NCBI GenBank assembly: GCA_003167305.1
Contig: PMTP01000067.1
Span: forward strand, 8,109 to 15,895
DNA from: Acidobacteriaceae bacterium
GTDB lineage: Bacteria; Acidobacteriota; Terriglobia; Terriglobales; Acidobacteriaceae
Length of the DNA: 7,787 nucleotides
Direction: 5' to 3'
Position 1 is the first letter of the stretch, and each line of letters starts with the position of its first letter. The translations under genes were made by a program, and so were the position numbers. This document shows positions 1 to 5,609 of this stretch, piece by piece. The notes below the pieces were generated by a model. That model worked only from the letters and a program-made list of their open reading frames with translations, had not been told where the DNA came from and searched no databases.

Positions 1-1031
1 TGCGCGAGACCGCCTACACCATCAGTCAGACTCCCGACCTGAAAGGCGCCAACGGCGGCGTTCCCACGATCAGCCACGACGCGCTCAACCGGACCGATCT
101 GGAAGCTTCGGTGGACCTTCGGCCGCCGGCTTTCGAACGGGATTTCTCGCTGGCCCGCTGGAATCGCGAATTGCGCCACGTCATCGAACCCGAGATCTTC
201 TACCGCTATGTGGCCGGCATCGGCGAACAGGCGCGGAATGTGCTGCTGATCGACAGCGCCGACATCGCCACCAACACCAACGAAACGGGATTCTCGCTCA
301 CCCAGCGCTTTTATCTGCGCTCCGCCGGCGATCAGCCCTGCGCCGTGGCGGACGGCGAAGCGGCAGAAAAGGACTGCCCATCGCGGATGCGCGAGTGGGC
401 CAGTTGGCAAATCGCGCAGAAGTATTTTATCGACCGTAACTTCGGCAGGGCGCTGATCTACAACCGGCGCAACGTCTTCGACGCCACGCTGGACCAGAGC
501 GGGATCGCGTATCTCACCTCGCCGCGCAATCTGGCGCCGATCATCTCGCGGCTGCGCTTCGAGGCCATCAACAACCTGCGCGTTCAGTGGGATCTGGACT
601 ACGACCCCAAGGCCGGCGAGTTCGGCGCGGATAACCTTTATGCCGGCTACAGTTGGGGGCGCACCACGGTCGGCGTGGGCCATGAGATGCTCAATGCCGT
701 CGACGAGAACGGCAGCGCGGCCACGACCATCAAGAGCCAGCAGGTGGAGCCCTTTGTTTCCATCGGGAAGCCCAGCGGCAAGGGCTTCAACCTGGCTGCC
801 AATGGCGGCTATGACTATGACCACAACACGCTGCAATACGCCGGGGCGCAGGCGGTTTATAACTGGAACTGCTGCGGCCTCAGCTTCGGTTACCGGCGCT
901 TCGAGCTGGGTTCGGTGCGCAACGAGACCCAATGGCTCTACAGCTTTACGCTGGCCAACTTCGGCTCGGTGGGCGACATCCGCCGCTCCAACTCGGCCTT
1001 CCGCGACCCCAGCCTGCCGCCGGCGTATTGA
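1..1031 (+). CDS. lptD: LPS-assembly outer-membrane protein LptD, C-terminal part (5' end outside window)
   Basis: This is the C-terminal beta-barrel of LptD (OstA/Imp), which with the lipoprotein LptE inserts lipopolysaccharide into the outer leaflet of the outer membrane. The frame is open from base 3 to the TGA at 1029-1031, giving 342 visible residues; the GTG at 111 is an internal codon, not a start. Family marks seen: an ELRHVIEPEIFYRYV stretch (127-171), typical of the LptD barrel, alternating aromatic beta-strand residues throughout, and a C-terminal NCCGLSFGYRRF segment followed by SFTLANFGSVG. The adjacent Cys-Cys (870-875) matches the consecutive pair near the C-terminus of E. coli LptD (SSCCYAIRVGYER), which is disulfide-bonded to N-terminal cysteines there. 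Two further cysteines (339-341 and 375-377) sit in a predicted loop. The missing N-terminus should hold the periplasmic OstA-like domain. The identification is strong; the partner cysteines cannot be seen. Confidence 0.93.
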   Translation, partial: RETAYTISQTPDLKGANGGVPTISHDALNRTDLEASVDLRPPAFERDFSLARWNRELRHVIEPEIFYRYVAGIGEQARNVLLIDSADIATNTNETGFSLTQRFYLRSAGDQPCAVADGEAAEKDCPSRMREWASWQIAQKYFIDRNFGRALIYNRRNVFDATLDQSGIAYLTSPRNLAPIISRLRFEAINNLRVQWDLDYDPKAGEFGADNLYAGYSWGRTTVGVGHEMLNAVDENGSAATTIKSQQVEPFVSIGKPSGKGFNLAANGGYDYDHNTLQYAGAQAVYNWNCCGLSFGYRRFELGSVRNETQWLYSFTLANFGSVGDIRRSNSAFRDPSLPPAY

Positions 1032-1072
1032 AGAACAGGTAATAGAGAAGAAGAAATAATCTTCCGTGCCCT

Positions 1073-1115
1073 GTCATCCTGTGCGGAGCCAGCGGAGTCG
1101 AAGGACCTGCGTTTC
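1073..1115. repeat. Dispersed intergenic repeat of the TCATCCTG...GTCGAAGGACCTGC type
   Basis: About 42 bases after the lptD stop lies a segment beginning GTCATCCTGTGCGGAGCC and ending GGAGTCGAAGGACCTGCG. Its reverse complement reads as the CCTTCGACTCCGC...AGGATGAC type of element that I recall as a frequent intergenic repeat in Acidobacteriota and some other phyla. Only one copy is present in this window, so repetitiveness is recalled and not shown here. The boundaries are approximate. It holds no open frame of note, and its role is unknown. Confidence 0.5.
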
Positions 1116-1168
1116 ATTTCTATCTGGCGAAGGGTGAGAAGCCACAAAATTCATGGCGCACGACACGC

Positions 1169-1211
1169 CTCCAGCCTGGACAGATAGTCCCTCCACCGCA
1201 GGTGGCTGGAG
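1169..1211 (+). other. Branched inverted-repeat structure upstream of the DsbA-like gene
   Basis: An outer 8-bp perfect inverted repeat, CTCCAGCC (1169-1176) with GGCTGGAG (1204-1211), encloses two small inverted repeats: GGAC/GTCC (1178-1181 and 1187-1190, 5-base loop) and CCACC/GGTGG (1193-1197 and 1201-1205, 3-base loop). The last overlaps the outer arm by two bases, so the full three-way fold needs a shortened inner stem. It ends 12 bases before the GAGGAG ribosome binding site of the next gene, so it would lie in that gene's leader if transcription starts upstream. It has no T-tract after it and does not look like a terminator. I recognise no riboswitch class. Confidence 0.35.
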
Positions 1212-1223
1212 TATCCTTTCTAA

Positions 1224-1229
1224 GAGGAG
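1224..1229 (+). promoter_or_regulatory. Ribosome binding site deciding the TTG start of the DsbA-like gene
   Basis: GAGGAG at 1224-1229 directly abuts a TTG at 1230, which is too close to be used. It lies six bases before the in-frame TTG at 1236, which is therefore the preferred start. No in-frame ATG precedes the hydrophobic signal segment. Confidence 0.65.
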
Positions 1230-1235
1230 TTGCCT

Positions 1236-2201
1236 TTGACCCGCATCCACTTTTTGACTGGCCTGCTCGCGCTAGGCATGGCCGTGGGCTGCAAAGCCCA
1301 GCCTGCCCCGCAGCCGCCGGACCAGATGCTGAACCGCCGCATTGAGGTCATGGTCCGCGCCCAGTTCAATGTTCCCTCGGAGTACACCGTGACCCTCGGC
1401 GCGCGTAAGCCAAGCCAGATTCCCGGTTTTGACACGCTGCCCGTCTCTCTGGCGCACGGCGCCACGCCAACGGTGATCGACTTTCTGATCTCGTCCGACA
1501 GCAAGACCCTGGCCCGCCTGGAGAAGTTTGACCTGCTGAACGACCCGCTCTTCTCGATTGACGTCGCTGGCCGCGCCATACGTGGCAATCCCGCAGCCAA
1601 GGTCACCGTCATCAGCTTCGACGATCTTGAGTGCCCTTACTGCGCTCAAATGCACCGGACGCTCTTTCCCGCGACCCTGGAGCACTACAAAGACAAGGTG
1701 CGTTTCATCTACAAGGACTACCCGCTCCCTCCCGATATGCACCCCTGGGCGATGCGCGCCGCCGTGGACGCCAACTGCCTGGCCGCGCAAAGCACCGATG
1801 TCTACTGGGCCTACGTCGATTACATCCACTCCCACGGACAGGAGGTCAGCGGCGAAGACCGCAATCTGGCCAAGAGTTACGACGCTCTGAACCGCATCGC
1901 CCGCCAGCAGGCCACGCTGGGCAAGCTCGACGCCGCACGTCTGGATGCCTGCCTGGCGCGGCAGGATGAGAGCCAGGTGCGCGCCTCGATGAAGGAGGCC
2001 GAGTCACTTCGCATTGATGGAGTACCCGCCCTCTTTGTCGATGGCGAGCGCATCAACGGCGTGATTTCCCAGGCGCAGCTGTGGATGGTGATTGACCGCG
2101 ACCTGCGCGCCGCTGGAGTGGAGCCGCCAGCCGCGGCCGCACCAGCCGCGCCTGCAACGGTCTGGCCTCCGCAAACTCAGCCCGCGGCGACGGTCCAGTA
2201 G
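1236..2201 (+). CDS. DsbA/DsbC-like periplasmic thiol-disulfide oxidoreductase (thioredoxin fold)
   Basis: This is a probable exported disulfide oxidoreductase or isomerase of the DsbA-like thioredoxin_4 type, 321 residues from the TTG at 1236. The order of parts is: a hydrophobic signal segment (residues about 6-18) ending at AVGC, a possible but non-ideal lipobox with Cys at 19; a separate N-terminal domain (about 28-105) that includes the stretch VTLGARKPSQIPGF; then the thioredoxin fold with active site ECPYC (Cys at 133 and 136, bases 1632-1643) and the cis-proline segment GVPALFVDG (Pro at 264). Two more cysteines (181 and 239) lie in the helical part and could form a structural bond. 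The tail, from about residue 297, is rich in Ala and Pro. The N-terminal domain recalls the dimerisation domains of DsbC/DsbG in position only; that comparison is an inference. Position between lptD and a SurA-like gene suggests a role in oxidising or proof-reading outer-membrane proteins such as LptD. The family assignment is firm; oxidase versus isomerase is open. Confidence 0.85.
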   Translation: MTRIHFLTGLLALGMAVGCKAQPAPQPPDQMLNRRIEVMVRAQFNVPSEYTVTLGARKPSQIPGFDTLPVSLAHGATPTVIDFLISSDSKTLARLEKFDLLNDPLFSIDVAGRAIRGNPAAKVTVISFDDLECPYCAQMHRTLFPATLEHYKDKVRFIYKDYPLPPDMHPWAMRAAVDANCLAAQSTDVYWAYVDYIHSHGQEVSGEDRNLAKSYDALNRIARQQATLGKLDAARLDACLARQDESQVRASMKEAESLRIDGVPALFVDGERINGVISQAQLWMVIDRDLRAAGVEPPAAAAPAAPATVWPPQTQPAATVQ

Positions 2202-2224
2202 CCGGGGCTCCGCACAGCCTCGCT

Positions 2225-2255
2225 TTTGCCGCTTCCTGCAGGTGGAGGCGGCAAA
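2225..2255 (+). other. 12-bp hairpin in the spacer before the SurA-like gene
   Basis: TTTGCCGCTTCC (2225-2236) pairs with GGAGGCGGCAAA (2244-2255) around a 7-base loop, with one G-T wobble. The Ts and As are part of the stem and no T-tract follows on either strand, so a classical intrinsic terminator is unlikely. It lies 24 bases after the stop of the DsbA-like gene and may act as an mRNA 3'-end stabiliser or processing site. Confidence 0.45.
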
Positions 2256-2280
2256 TGGCGGTCGGGTTGTGAAAAATCGT

Positions 2281-2302
2281 ATCCCCAGACCGGCTTGGGG
2301 AT
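2281..2302 (+). terminator. Hairpin, weak candidate terminator of the DsbA-like gene
   Basis: ATCCCCA (2281-2287) and TGGGGAT (2296-2302) form a perfect 7-bp stem with an 8-base loop, followed only by TTATGCTTGATT. The T-tract is poor, so termination would be partial at best. It is the second hairpin in this spacer and lies 47 bases before the next start codon, so it would also be in the leader of the SurA-like gene if transcription continues. Confidence 0.35.
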
Positions 2303-2336
2303 TTATGCTTGATTGCCGGGGGCTTTTGCGCCTCCC

Positions 2337-2341
2337 AGGAG
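2337..2341 (+). promoter_or_regulatory. Ribosome binding site deciding the TTG start of the SurA-like gene
   Basis: AGGAG at 2337-2341 is eight bases before the in-frame TTG at 2350. That start gives a clean signal peptide with a lipobox. The frame stays open upstream to 2092, but that stretch overlaps the end of the DsbA-like gene and translates to an Arg/Pro-rich, non-protein-like sequence. Confidence 0.7.
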
Positions 2342-2349
2342 ATACCAAG

Positions 2350-3426
2350 TTGCAAAGCAAAGCTTTTTGCCGCACGCCATTCCGTTTCGTTGTACTCGTT
2401 CTTTGCGGGGGAGCCCTTTTGACTGCGATGAGCTCATGTCATCGCGCGCCCACCGCGGACGTGGTTGCGACCGTGAACGGCAAGGATATTCAGCGCTCGG
2501 AAATGGAAAAGTATTACAAGGCCTATCTTGCAGACAATGCCCAGAAGCCCTCCGCCGAGCAGGCCGATATTGTCCGCCTCAATTTCCTGAAACAGATGAT
2601 CGAAGACGAGATCCTCTGGCAGCGCGCGGCCAAGCTCAACCTGGCAGCCAGCGACGAGGACGTGAACGTCAAGCTGACTGAGATGAAGGCTCCCTTCACG
2701 CAGGAAGAGTTCGACAAGCAGCTCCAGGCGCACGACATCACCCTTGACGATTACAAGCGCGAACTGCGCCGCCAGTTGACCAAAACCAAGCTGCTCAACA
2801 AGGAGATCGAGTCCAAGATCAACATCACCGACACCGAGATTGGCGCTTACTTTGCGGCCCATAAGCCGGAGTTCAATCTGATCGAGCCCCGGTATGGCGT
2901 GGCGCGGATCATGGTCACCAGCGGATCCGCGCAGCAGACCGGCAACCTGCAAAACAACAAGGCCTCCGGCGACACCGATGCGAAGAGGAAGATCGAGACG
3001 CTCCATAGTAAGCTGGAGAACGGCGAGGACTTCGGCGCCGTGGCCATGAACTTCTCCGAGGATCCGAGCACCAACTCAAATGGCGGCGACATGGGCTTCG
3101 TTTTAGAGTCTCAACTGCGTACCGAACCGGAAGTCTACAACGCCATCAGCAAGCTCAAGCCGGGGCAAATCACAGAGGTTCTTCCCGTCTACAACAGCAC
3201 CGCTCCCGGACGCCGCGCCGCCGGCTATGCCATCTACAAACTGATCTCCAAAGAAGCGGCCGGGCAGCGCGAACTGAACGACCCGCGCGTGCAGCAGGTC
3301 ATCCGTCAGGGCCTGCGCGAAAGCCACGCGCAACTGCTCCAGACCGCCTATTTCGAGATGCTCCACGACGAAGCCAAGATTCGCAACTACTTTGCCGAAC
3401 AGATTCTCAAGCAGGGCGCACAATAA
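2350..3426 (+). CDS. SurA/PrsA-like periplasmic foldase lipoprotein with one PpiC (parvulin) domain
   Basis: This is a probable chaperone for outer-membrane or periplasmic proteins, 358 residues from TTG 2350. Residues 1-29 form a signal peptide; Cys30 follows AMSS and is a likely lipidation site. Residues about 37-175 form a helical SurA_N-type domain that opens with ATVNGKDIQRSEME. Residues about 181-300 form a single PpiC/parvulin domain, with the family's LENGEDFGAVAMNFSEDPS and GGDMGF blocks. A C-terminal helix (about 308-358) would pack back on the N-domain, as in SurA and PrsA. Both histidines usual in active parvulins seem to be lost: the HIL-type motif reads ARIMV (Arg186) and the final H-I-x-K-L motif reads YAIYKL (Ala294). 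It may therefore work as a holdase without prolyl isomerase activity. E. coli SurA is soluble and has two parvulin domains, so orthology is not claimed. The gene lies 148 bases after the DsbA-like gene, on the same strand as lptD. Confidence 0.85.
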   Translation: MQSKAFCRTPFRFVVLVLCGGALLTAMSSCHRAPTADVVATVNGKDIQRSEMEKYYKAYLADNAQKPSAEQADIVRLNFLKQMIEDEILWQRAAKLNLAASDEDVNVKLTEMKAPFTQEEFDKQLQAHDITLDDYKRELRRQLTKTKLLNKEIESKINITDTEIGAYFAAHKPEFNLIEPRYGVARIMVTSGSAQQTGNLQNNKASGDTDAKRKIETLHSKLENGEDFGAVAMNFSEDPSTNSNGGDMGFVLESQLRTEPEVYNAISKLKPGQITEVLPVYNSTAPGRRAAGYAIYKLISKEAAGQRELNDPRVQQVIRQGLRESHAQLLQTAYFEMLHDEAKIRNYFAEQILKQGAQ

Positions 3427-3467
3427 AGCGCACCGCCTGATGATTGCCGAACCCGCTTCAAGATGCC

Positions 3468-3508
3468 GCAAACGGAAGAGGCTGCCAATGGCAGCCTCTT
3501 CCGTTTGC
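3468..3508. terminator. Bidirectional terminator between convergent genes (19-bp perfect stem)
   Basis: The arms at 3468-3486 and 3490-3508 are perfectly complementary over 19 bases with a 3-base AAT loop; the left arm begins GCAAACGGAAGAGG and the right arm ends CCTCTTCCGTTTGC. It lies 41 bases after the stop of the plus-strand SurA-like gene and 20 bases after the end of the minus-strand TPR gene, which is the classic place for a shared terminator. The T-rich part (CCGTTTGC) falls inside the stem on each strand. Confidence 0.85.
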
Positions 3509-3528
3509 ATACCACTGCGCACCCATTG

Positions 3529-4401
3529 CTACGGCTTCGCCGAATCAGGCCCCGCGCTCTGCTTCTCGAGGATGGTCTTGCGCGCGCTGATCGCCTTGGC
3601 CCGCCACTCCATCGCCTTGGCCACGTCGTCCTTGCGTGCCGCCTCGTCCCCCCAGTCCAGATCGGCCTTGCGCCGGTAGACCAAGCCCAGGTTGGCCATC
3701 GCATCGGCGTAATTAGCCCGGTTCTGCACCGCCTGGCTGAGATACTGCAAGGCTTCCTCGACCAGCGCGCCATTCTGCGCCTTGATGGCCTCCATCGCCT
3801 TCGCGGGCGCCTTGGCGTTGCCCTCGCCGTCGTCTTTGATGCCGGCCTGCTGGAGCGCCGCGAGAGCGTTCTGATGCGCCTCCATCCCATCGATCACGCC
3901 GACCACATAGGCCGCCTCGGCATCCTTCGCGTCCACGGCCAGCACCTTCTTCTGCCATGCCTTGGCATCGTCCAGCTTTGTGATGCTGAATTCAATGCCC
4001 GCAATCTGCTTCATGCTCTTCACATCGAACGGGGCCTTTTCCAGAACCTCCTGGAAGAGGTCGATGGCCTGCTGCGCGATCATCAGGTTCTCCGGCGTAT
4101 CCACTCCAGGCGCAATTTTCTGCGCCAGCGCGGTACCCAGGTAGACCTTTGCCGTGGGATTCTCGGGGTCCAGCACCGACGCCTTGCGGAAATGAAGGAT
4201 CGCCTCATCAATGTGACCGATCTTGTACGCTTCCAGGCCCTGTTTCAATTCGCTGTTAAGTTCAATTTGCTGGGGTGAAAGCTGGCGCCCACCCCCGCCG
4301 CCGCCCCTTTGCCCGGCGGCTGGGAACCAAGTGGTTGCGAGGATCGCCAGGGCGGCAACCGCGACCTTGAAAGAGCGTCCGACATTCAGTGAACTGAACA
4401 T
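3529..4401 (-). CDS. Secreted tetratricopeptide repeat (TPR) protein, paralogue of the upstream TPR lipoprotein
   Basis: 290 residues from ATG at 4401, preceded on the minus strand by GAGGTGATTT, a good ribosome binding site. Residues about 11-30 are a signal peptide core ending PAAG, with no lipobox cysteine, so the mature protein should be free in the periplasm. A glycine run (residues 33-38) and a polar linker follow. TPR helices start near residue 50 (ELKQGLEAYKIGHIDEAILHF) and continue to about 270, with a non-standard DTPENL insert after the second helix pair and a KDDGEGN loop in the middle. From about residue 87 the protein aligns without gaps to the neighbouring TPR lipoprotein, with 143 of 200 residues identical by eye, so the two arose by tandem duplication. 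It is the last gene of the minus-strand cluster that includes tonB-exbB-exbD-exbD. A terminator-like hairpin separates it from its paralogue, so it may depend on readthrough or its own promoter. The TPR fold is certain; the specific function is unknown. A periplasmic scaffold for the Ton motor is an inference. Confidence 0.85.
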   Translation of the reverse strand: MFSSLNVGRSFKVAVAALAILATTWFPAAGQRGGGGGGRQLSPQQIELNSELKQGLEAYKIGHIDEAILHFRKASVLDPENPTAKVYLGTALAQKIAPGVDTPENLMIAQQAIDLFQEVLEKAPFDVKSMKQIAGIEFSITKLDDAKAWQKKVLAVDAKDAEAAYVVGVIDGMEAHQNALAALQQAGIKDDGEGNAKAPAKAMEAIKAQNGALVEEALQYLSQAVQNRANYADAMANLGLVYRRKADLDWGDEAARKDDVAKAMEWRAKAISARKTILEKQSAGPDSAKP

Positions 4402-4443
4402 AAATCACCTCGATCGATCAAGCTGGATATCCTTCAAGCAAAG

Positions 4444-4468
4444 CGGCCTCCGCGCAGGGCGGAGGCCG
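4444..4468 (-). terminator. Intrinsic terminator between the two TPR genes
   Basis: CGGCCTCCGC (4444-4453) pairs perfectly with GCGGAGGCCG (4459-4468) around a 5-base loop. Read on the minus strand, the stem is followed by CTTTGCTTG, a short T-rich stretch. It begins 25 bases after the stop of the TPR lipoprotein gene and ends 42 bases before the start of the next TPR gene, so it should reduce transcription into the latter. Confidence 0.65.
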
Positions 4469-4493
4469 TTCGTGTGCGTGAAAAGTCTGCGGC

Positions 4494-5330
4494 TTACTTC
4501 AACTCGCCATTGTCGCCCATGGTGATGCCGCCGGGGCCGGCGTTCTTCTTAGCTTCGACGATTTTGCGCGTTTCCATCGCCTTGGCGCGCCATTCATCGG
4601 CCTTGGCGACGTCATCCTTGCGGGCTGCATCGTTGCCATAGTCCAGATCGGCCTTGCGCCGGTAGATCAGGTTCAGGTAGGCCATGGCCTCGTCATAATT
4701 GGCCCGGTTGTCATTGGCCTGGGTGAGGTATTGCAAGCCTTCCTCGACCAGCGGAGCATTCTTGGCTATGAGATCGTCCATGACCTTCTTGGGGGCCTTG
4801 ACGTTGCCTTCGCCGTCGTCATTAATACCCTCAGGCACCAGCGCGGCCAGAGCGTTCTGGTGGGCTTCCATCCAGTCAATCACACCAACGGTGTAGGCCG
4901 CTTCGGCATCCTTGGGATCCTCGGCCAGCACTTTCTTCTGCCATGCCTTGGCATCGTCCAGCTTCTTGATGCTTAAGTCTATGCCCGCGATCTGCTTCAT
5001 GCTATTCACATCATGCGGGTTCTTAGCCAGAACCTCCTGGAAGATGTCGATGGCCTGTTGCGCGGACTGCAGGTTCTCCGGCGTATCCAGCCCGGCCACC
5101 ACGTTTTGGGCCAGCGCTGTGGCCAGATAGCTCTTGGCCTGGGTCAGGCTCGGATCCAGCTTCATCGCTTGTTGGAAGTGATTGATCGCCTCTTCGTAGT
5201 GGGTGCCCTTGTACGCTTCCACTCCCTTGTTCAACTGGTCGCGGGCTGCAAGCTTATCGCACCCGCTCATGGAAAACACCATGCCGGCCAAGGCAATCGC
5301 GAGCGCCGTAATACGTGCGGGTCTATTCAT
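4494..5330 (-). CDS. TPR lipoprotein encoded beside exbD
   Basis: 278 residues from ATG at 5330, with AAGGAGAAGGA seven bases upstream on the minus strand. The open frame continues upstream to 5603 but is not protein-like there. Residues 1-23 are a signal peptide with a good lipobox, MSGC, and Cys24 as the lipidation site. Asp at +2 (CDK) would, by the enterobacterial rule, favour inner-membrane retention; that rule may not hold in this lineage. TPR helices run from about 30 to 255, with the first repeat DQLNKGVEAYKGTHYEEAI. A DTPENL insert (82-87) and an acidic NDDGEGN loop (170-176) are shared with the neighbouring paralogue. The C-terminal tail is short and Gly/Lys-rich. It lies 279 bases after the second exbD on the same strand. 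TPR proteins also accompany other ExbBD-type motors (CpoB with Tol-Pal, TPR proteins with Agl gliding motors in Myxococcus), which makes a scaffold or coordinator role reasonable but unproven here. Confidence 0.87.
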   Translation of the reverse strand: MNRPARITALAIALAGMVFSMSGCDKLAARDQLNKGVEAYKGTHYEEAINHFQQAMKLDPSLTQAKSYLATALAQNVVAGLDTPENLQSAQQAIDIFQEVLAKNPHDVNSMKQIAGIDLSIKKLDDAKAWQKKVLAEDPKDAEAAYTVGVIDWMEAHQNALAALVPEGINDDGEGNVKAPKKVMDDLIAKNAPLVEEGLQYLTQANDNRANYDEAMAYLNLIYRRKADLDYGNDAARKDDVAKADEWRAKAMETRKIVEAKKNAGPGGITMGDNGELK

Positions 5331-5428
5331 TTTCGTATCCTTCTCCTTCAGGCAAGAGCCTATCGGCCGTGCGCCTGGAATCTCTGCTGCTGGCCGCGGG
5401 CGGGAGATACCGCAACCAGGATGGAAAA

Positions 5429-5457
5429 ATTCTACTCCTGTTTTCCGTCCGGAAAAC
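5429..5457 (-). promoter_or_regulatory. Candidate promoter and overlapping palindrome upstream of the TPR lipoprotein gene
   Basis: The 279-base spacer 5331-5609 has no gene I can support. On the minus strand it holds TAGAAT (5429-5434), one mismatch from the -10 consensus. Five bases upstream of it is a 7-4-7 palindrome, GTTTTCC/GGAAAAC (5440-5457), lying where a -35 element or operator would be. No good TTGACA is present. The distance to the ATG at 5330 is about 100 bases. Closer to the exbD end, two small inverted repeats, GGCCG/CGGCC (5593-5607) and TCCCT/AGGGA (5576-5589), are visible without T-tracts. Confidence 0.25.
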
Positions 5458-5609
5458 TGCTTCCGGATGGGACTCGCCAGCCCTGGAGCTTGCCGGAGAT
5501 CCCAAACCACCCCAGACGCTCCGTTGACCAGCCTGAATGTAGCGCCTCCCTTGCCGGCGCCCATCGTTTGCAACCTCCCTCTTGAGGGAAGCGGCCGCAA
5601 CACGGCCCG

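Noticed and set aside
2092..2349. Upstream extension of the SurA-like frame to 2092
   Set aside because: It overlaps the DsbA-like gene, is Arg/Pro-rich and lacks a ribosome binding site, whereas TTG 2350 has AGGAG eight bases upstream and opens a signal peptide.
3463..4278. Long plus-strand open frame opposite the secreted TPR gene (271 codons)
   Set aside because: It starts inside the terminator hairpin, lies wholly antisense to a well-supported TPR gene, and its His/Leu/Arg-rich translation has no recognisable domain.
4285..4312. C-rich run resembling a low-complexity repeat
   Set aside because: It encodes the glycine-rich linker of the secreted TPR protein and has no regular repeat unit beyond Gly codons.
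5591..5598. GCGGCCGC palindrome after the distal exbD
   Set aside because: An 8-base palindrome made of G and C is expected by chance in GC-rich DNA and nothing around it suggests a site-specific function.
5331..5603. Upstream extension of the TPR lipoprotein frame to 5603
   Set aside because: The added 91 residues would bury the signal peptide and lipobox; the ATG at 5330 has a strong ribosome binding site.
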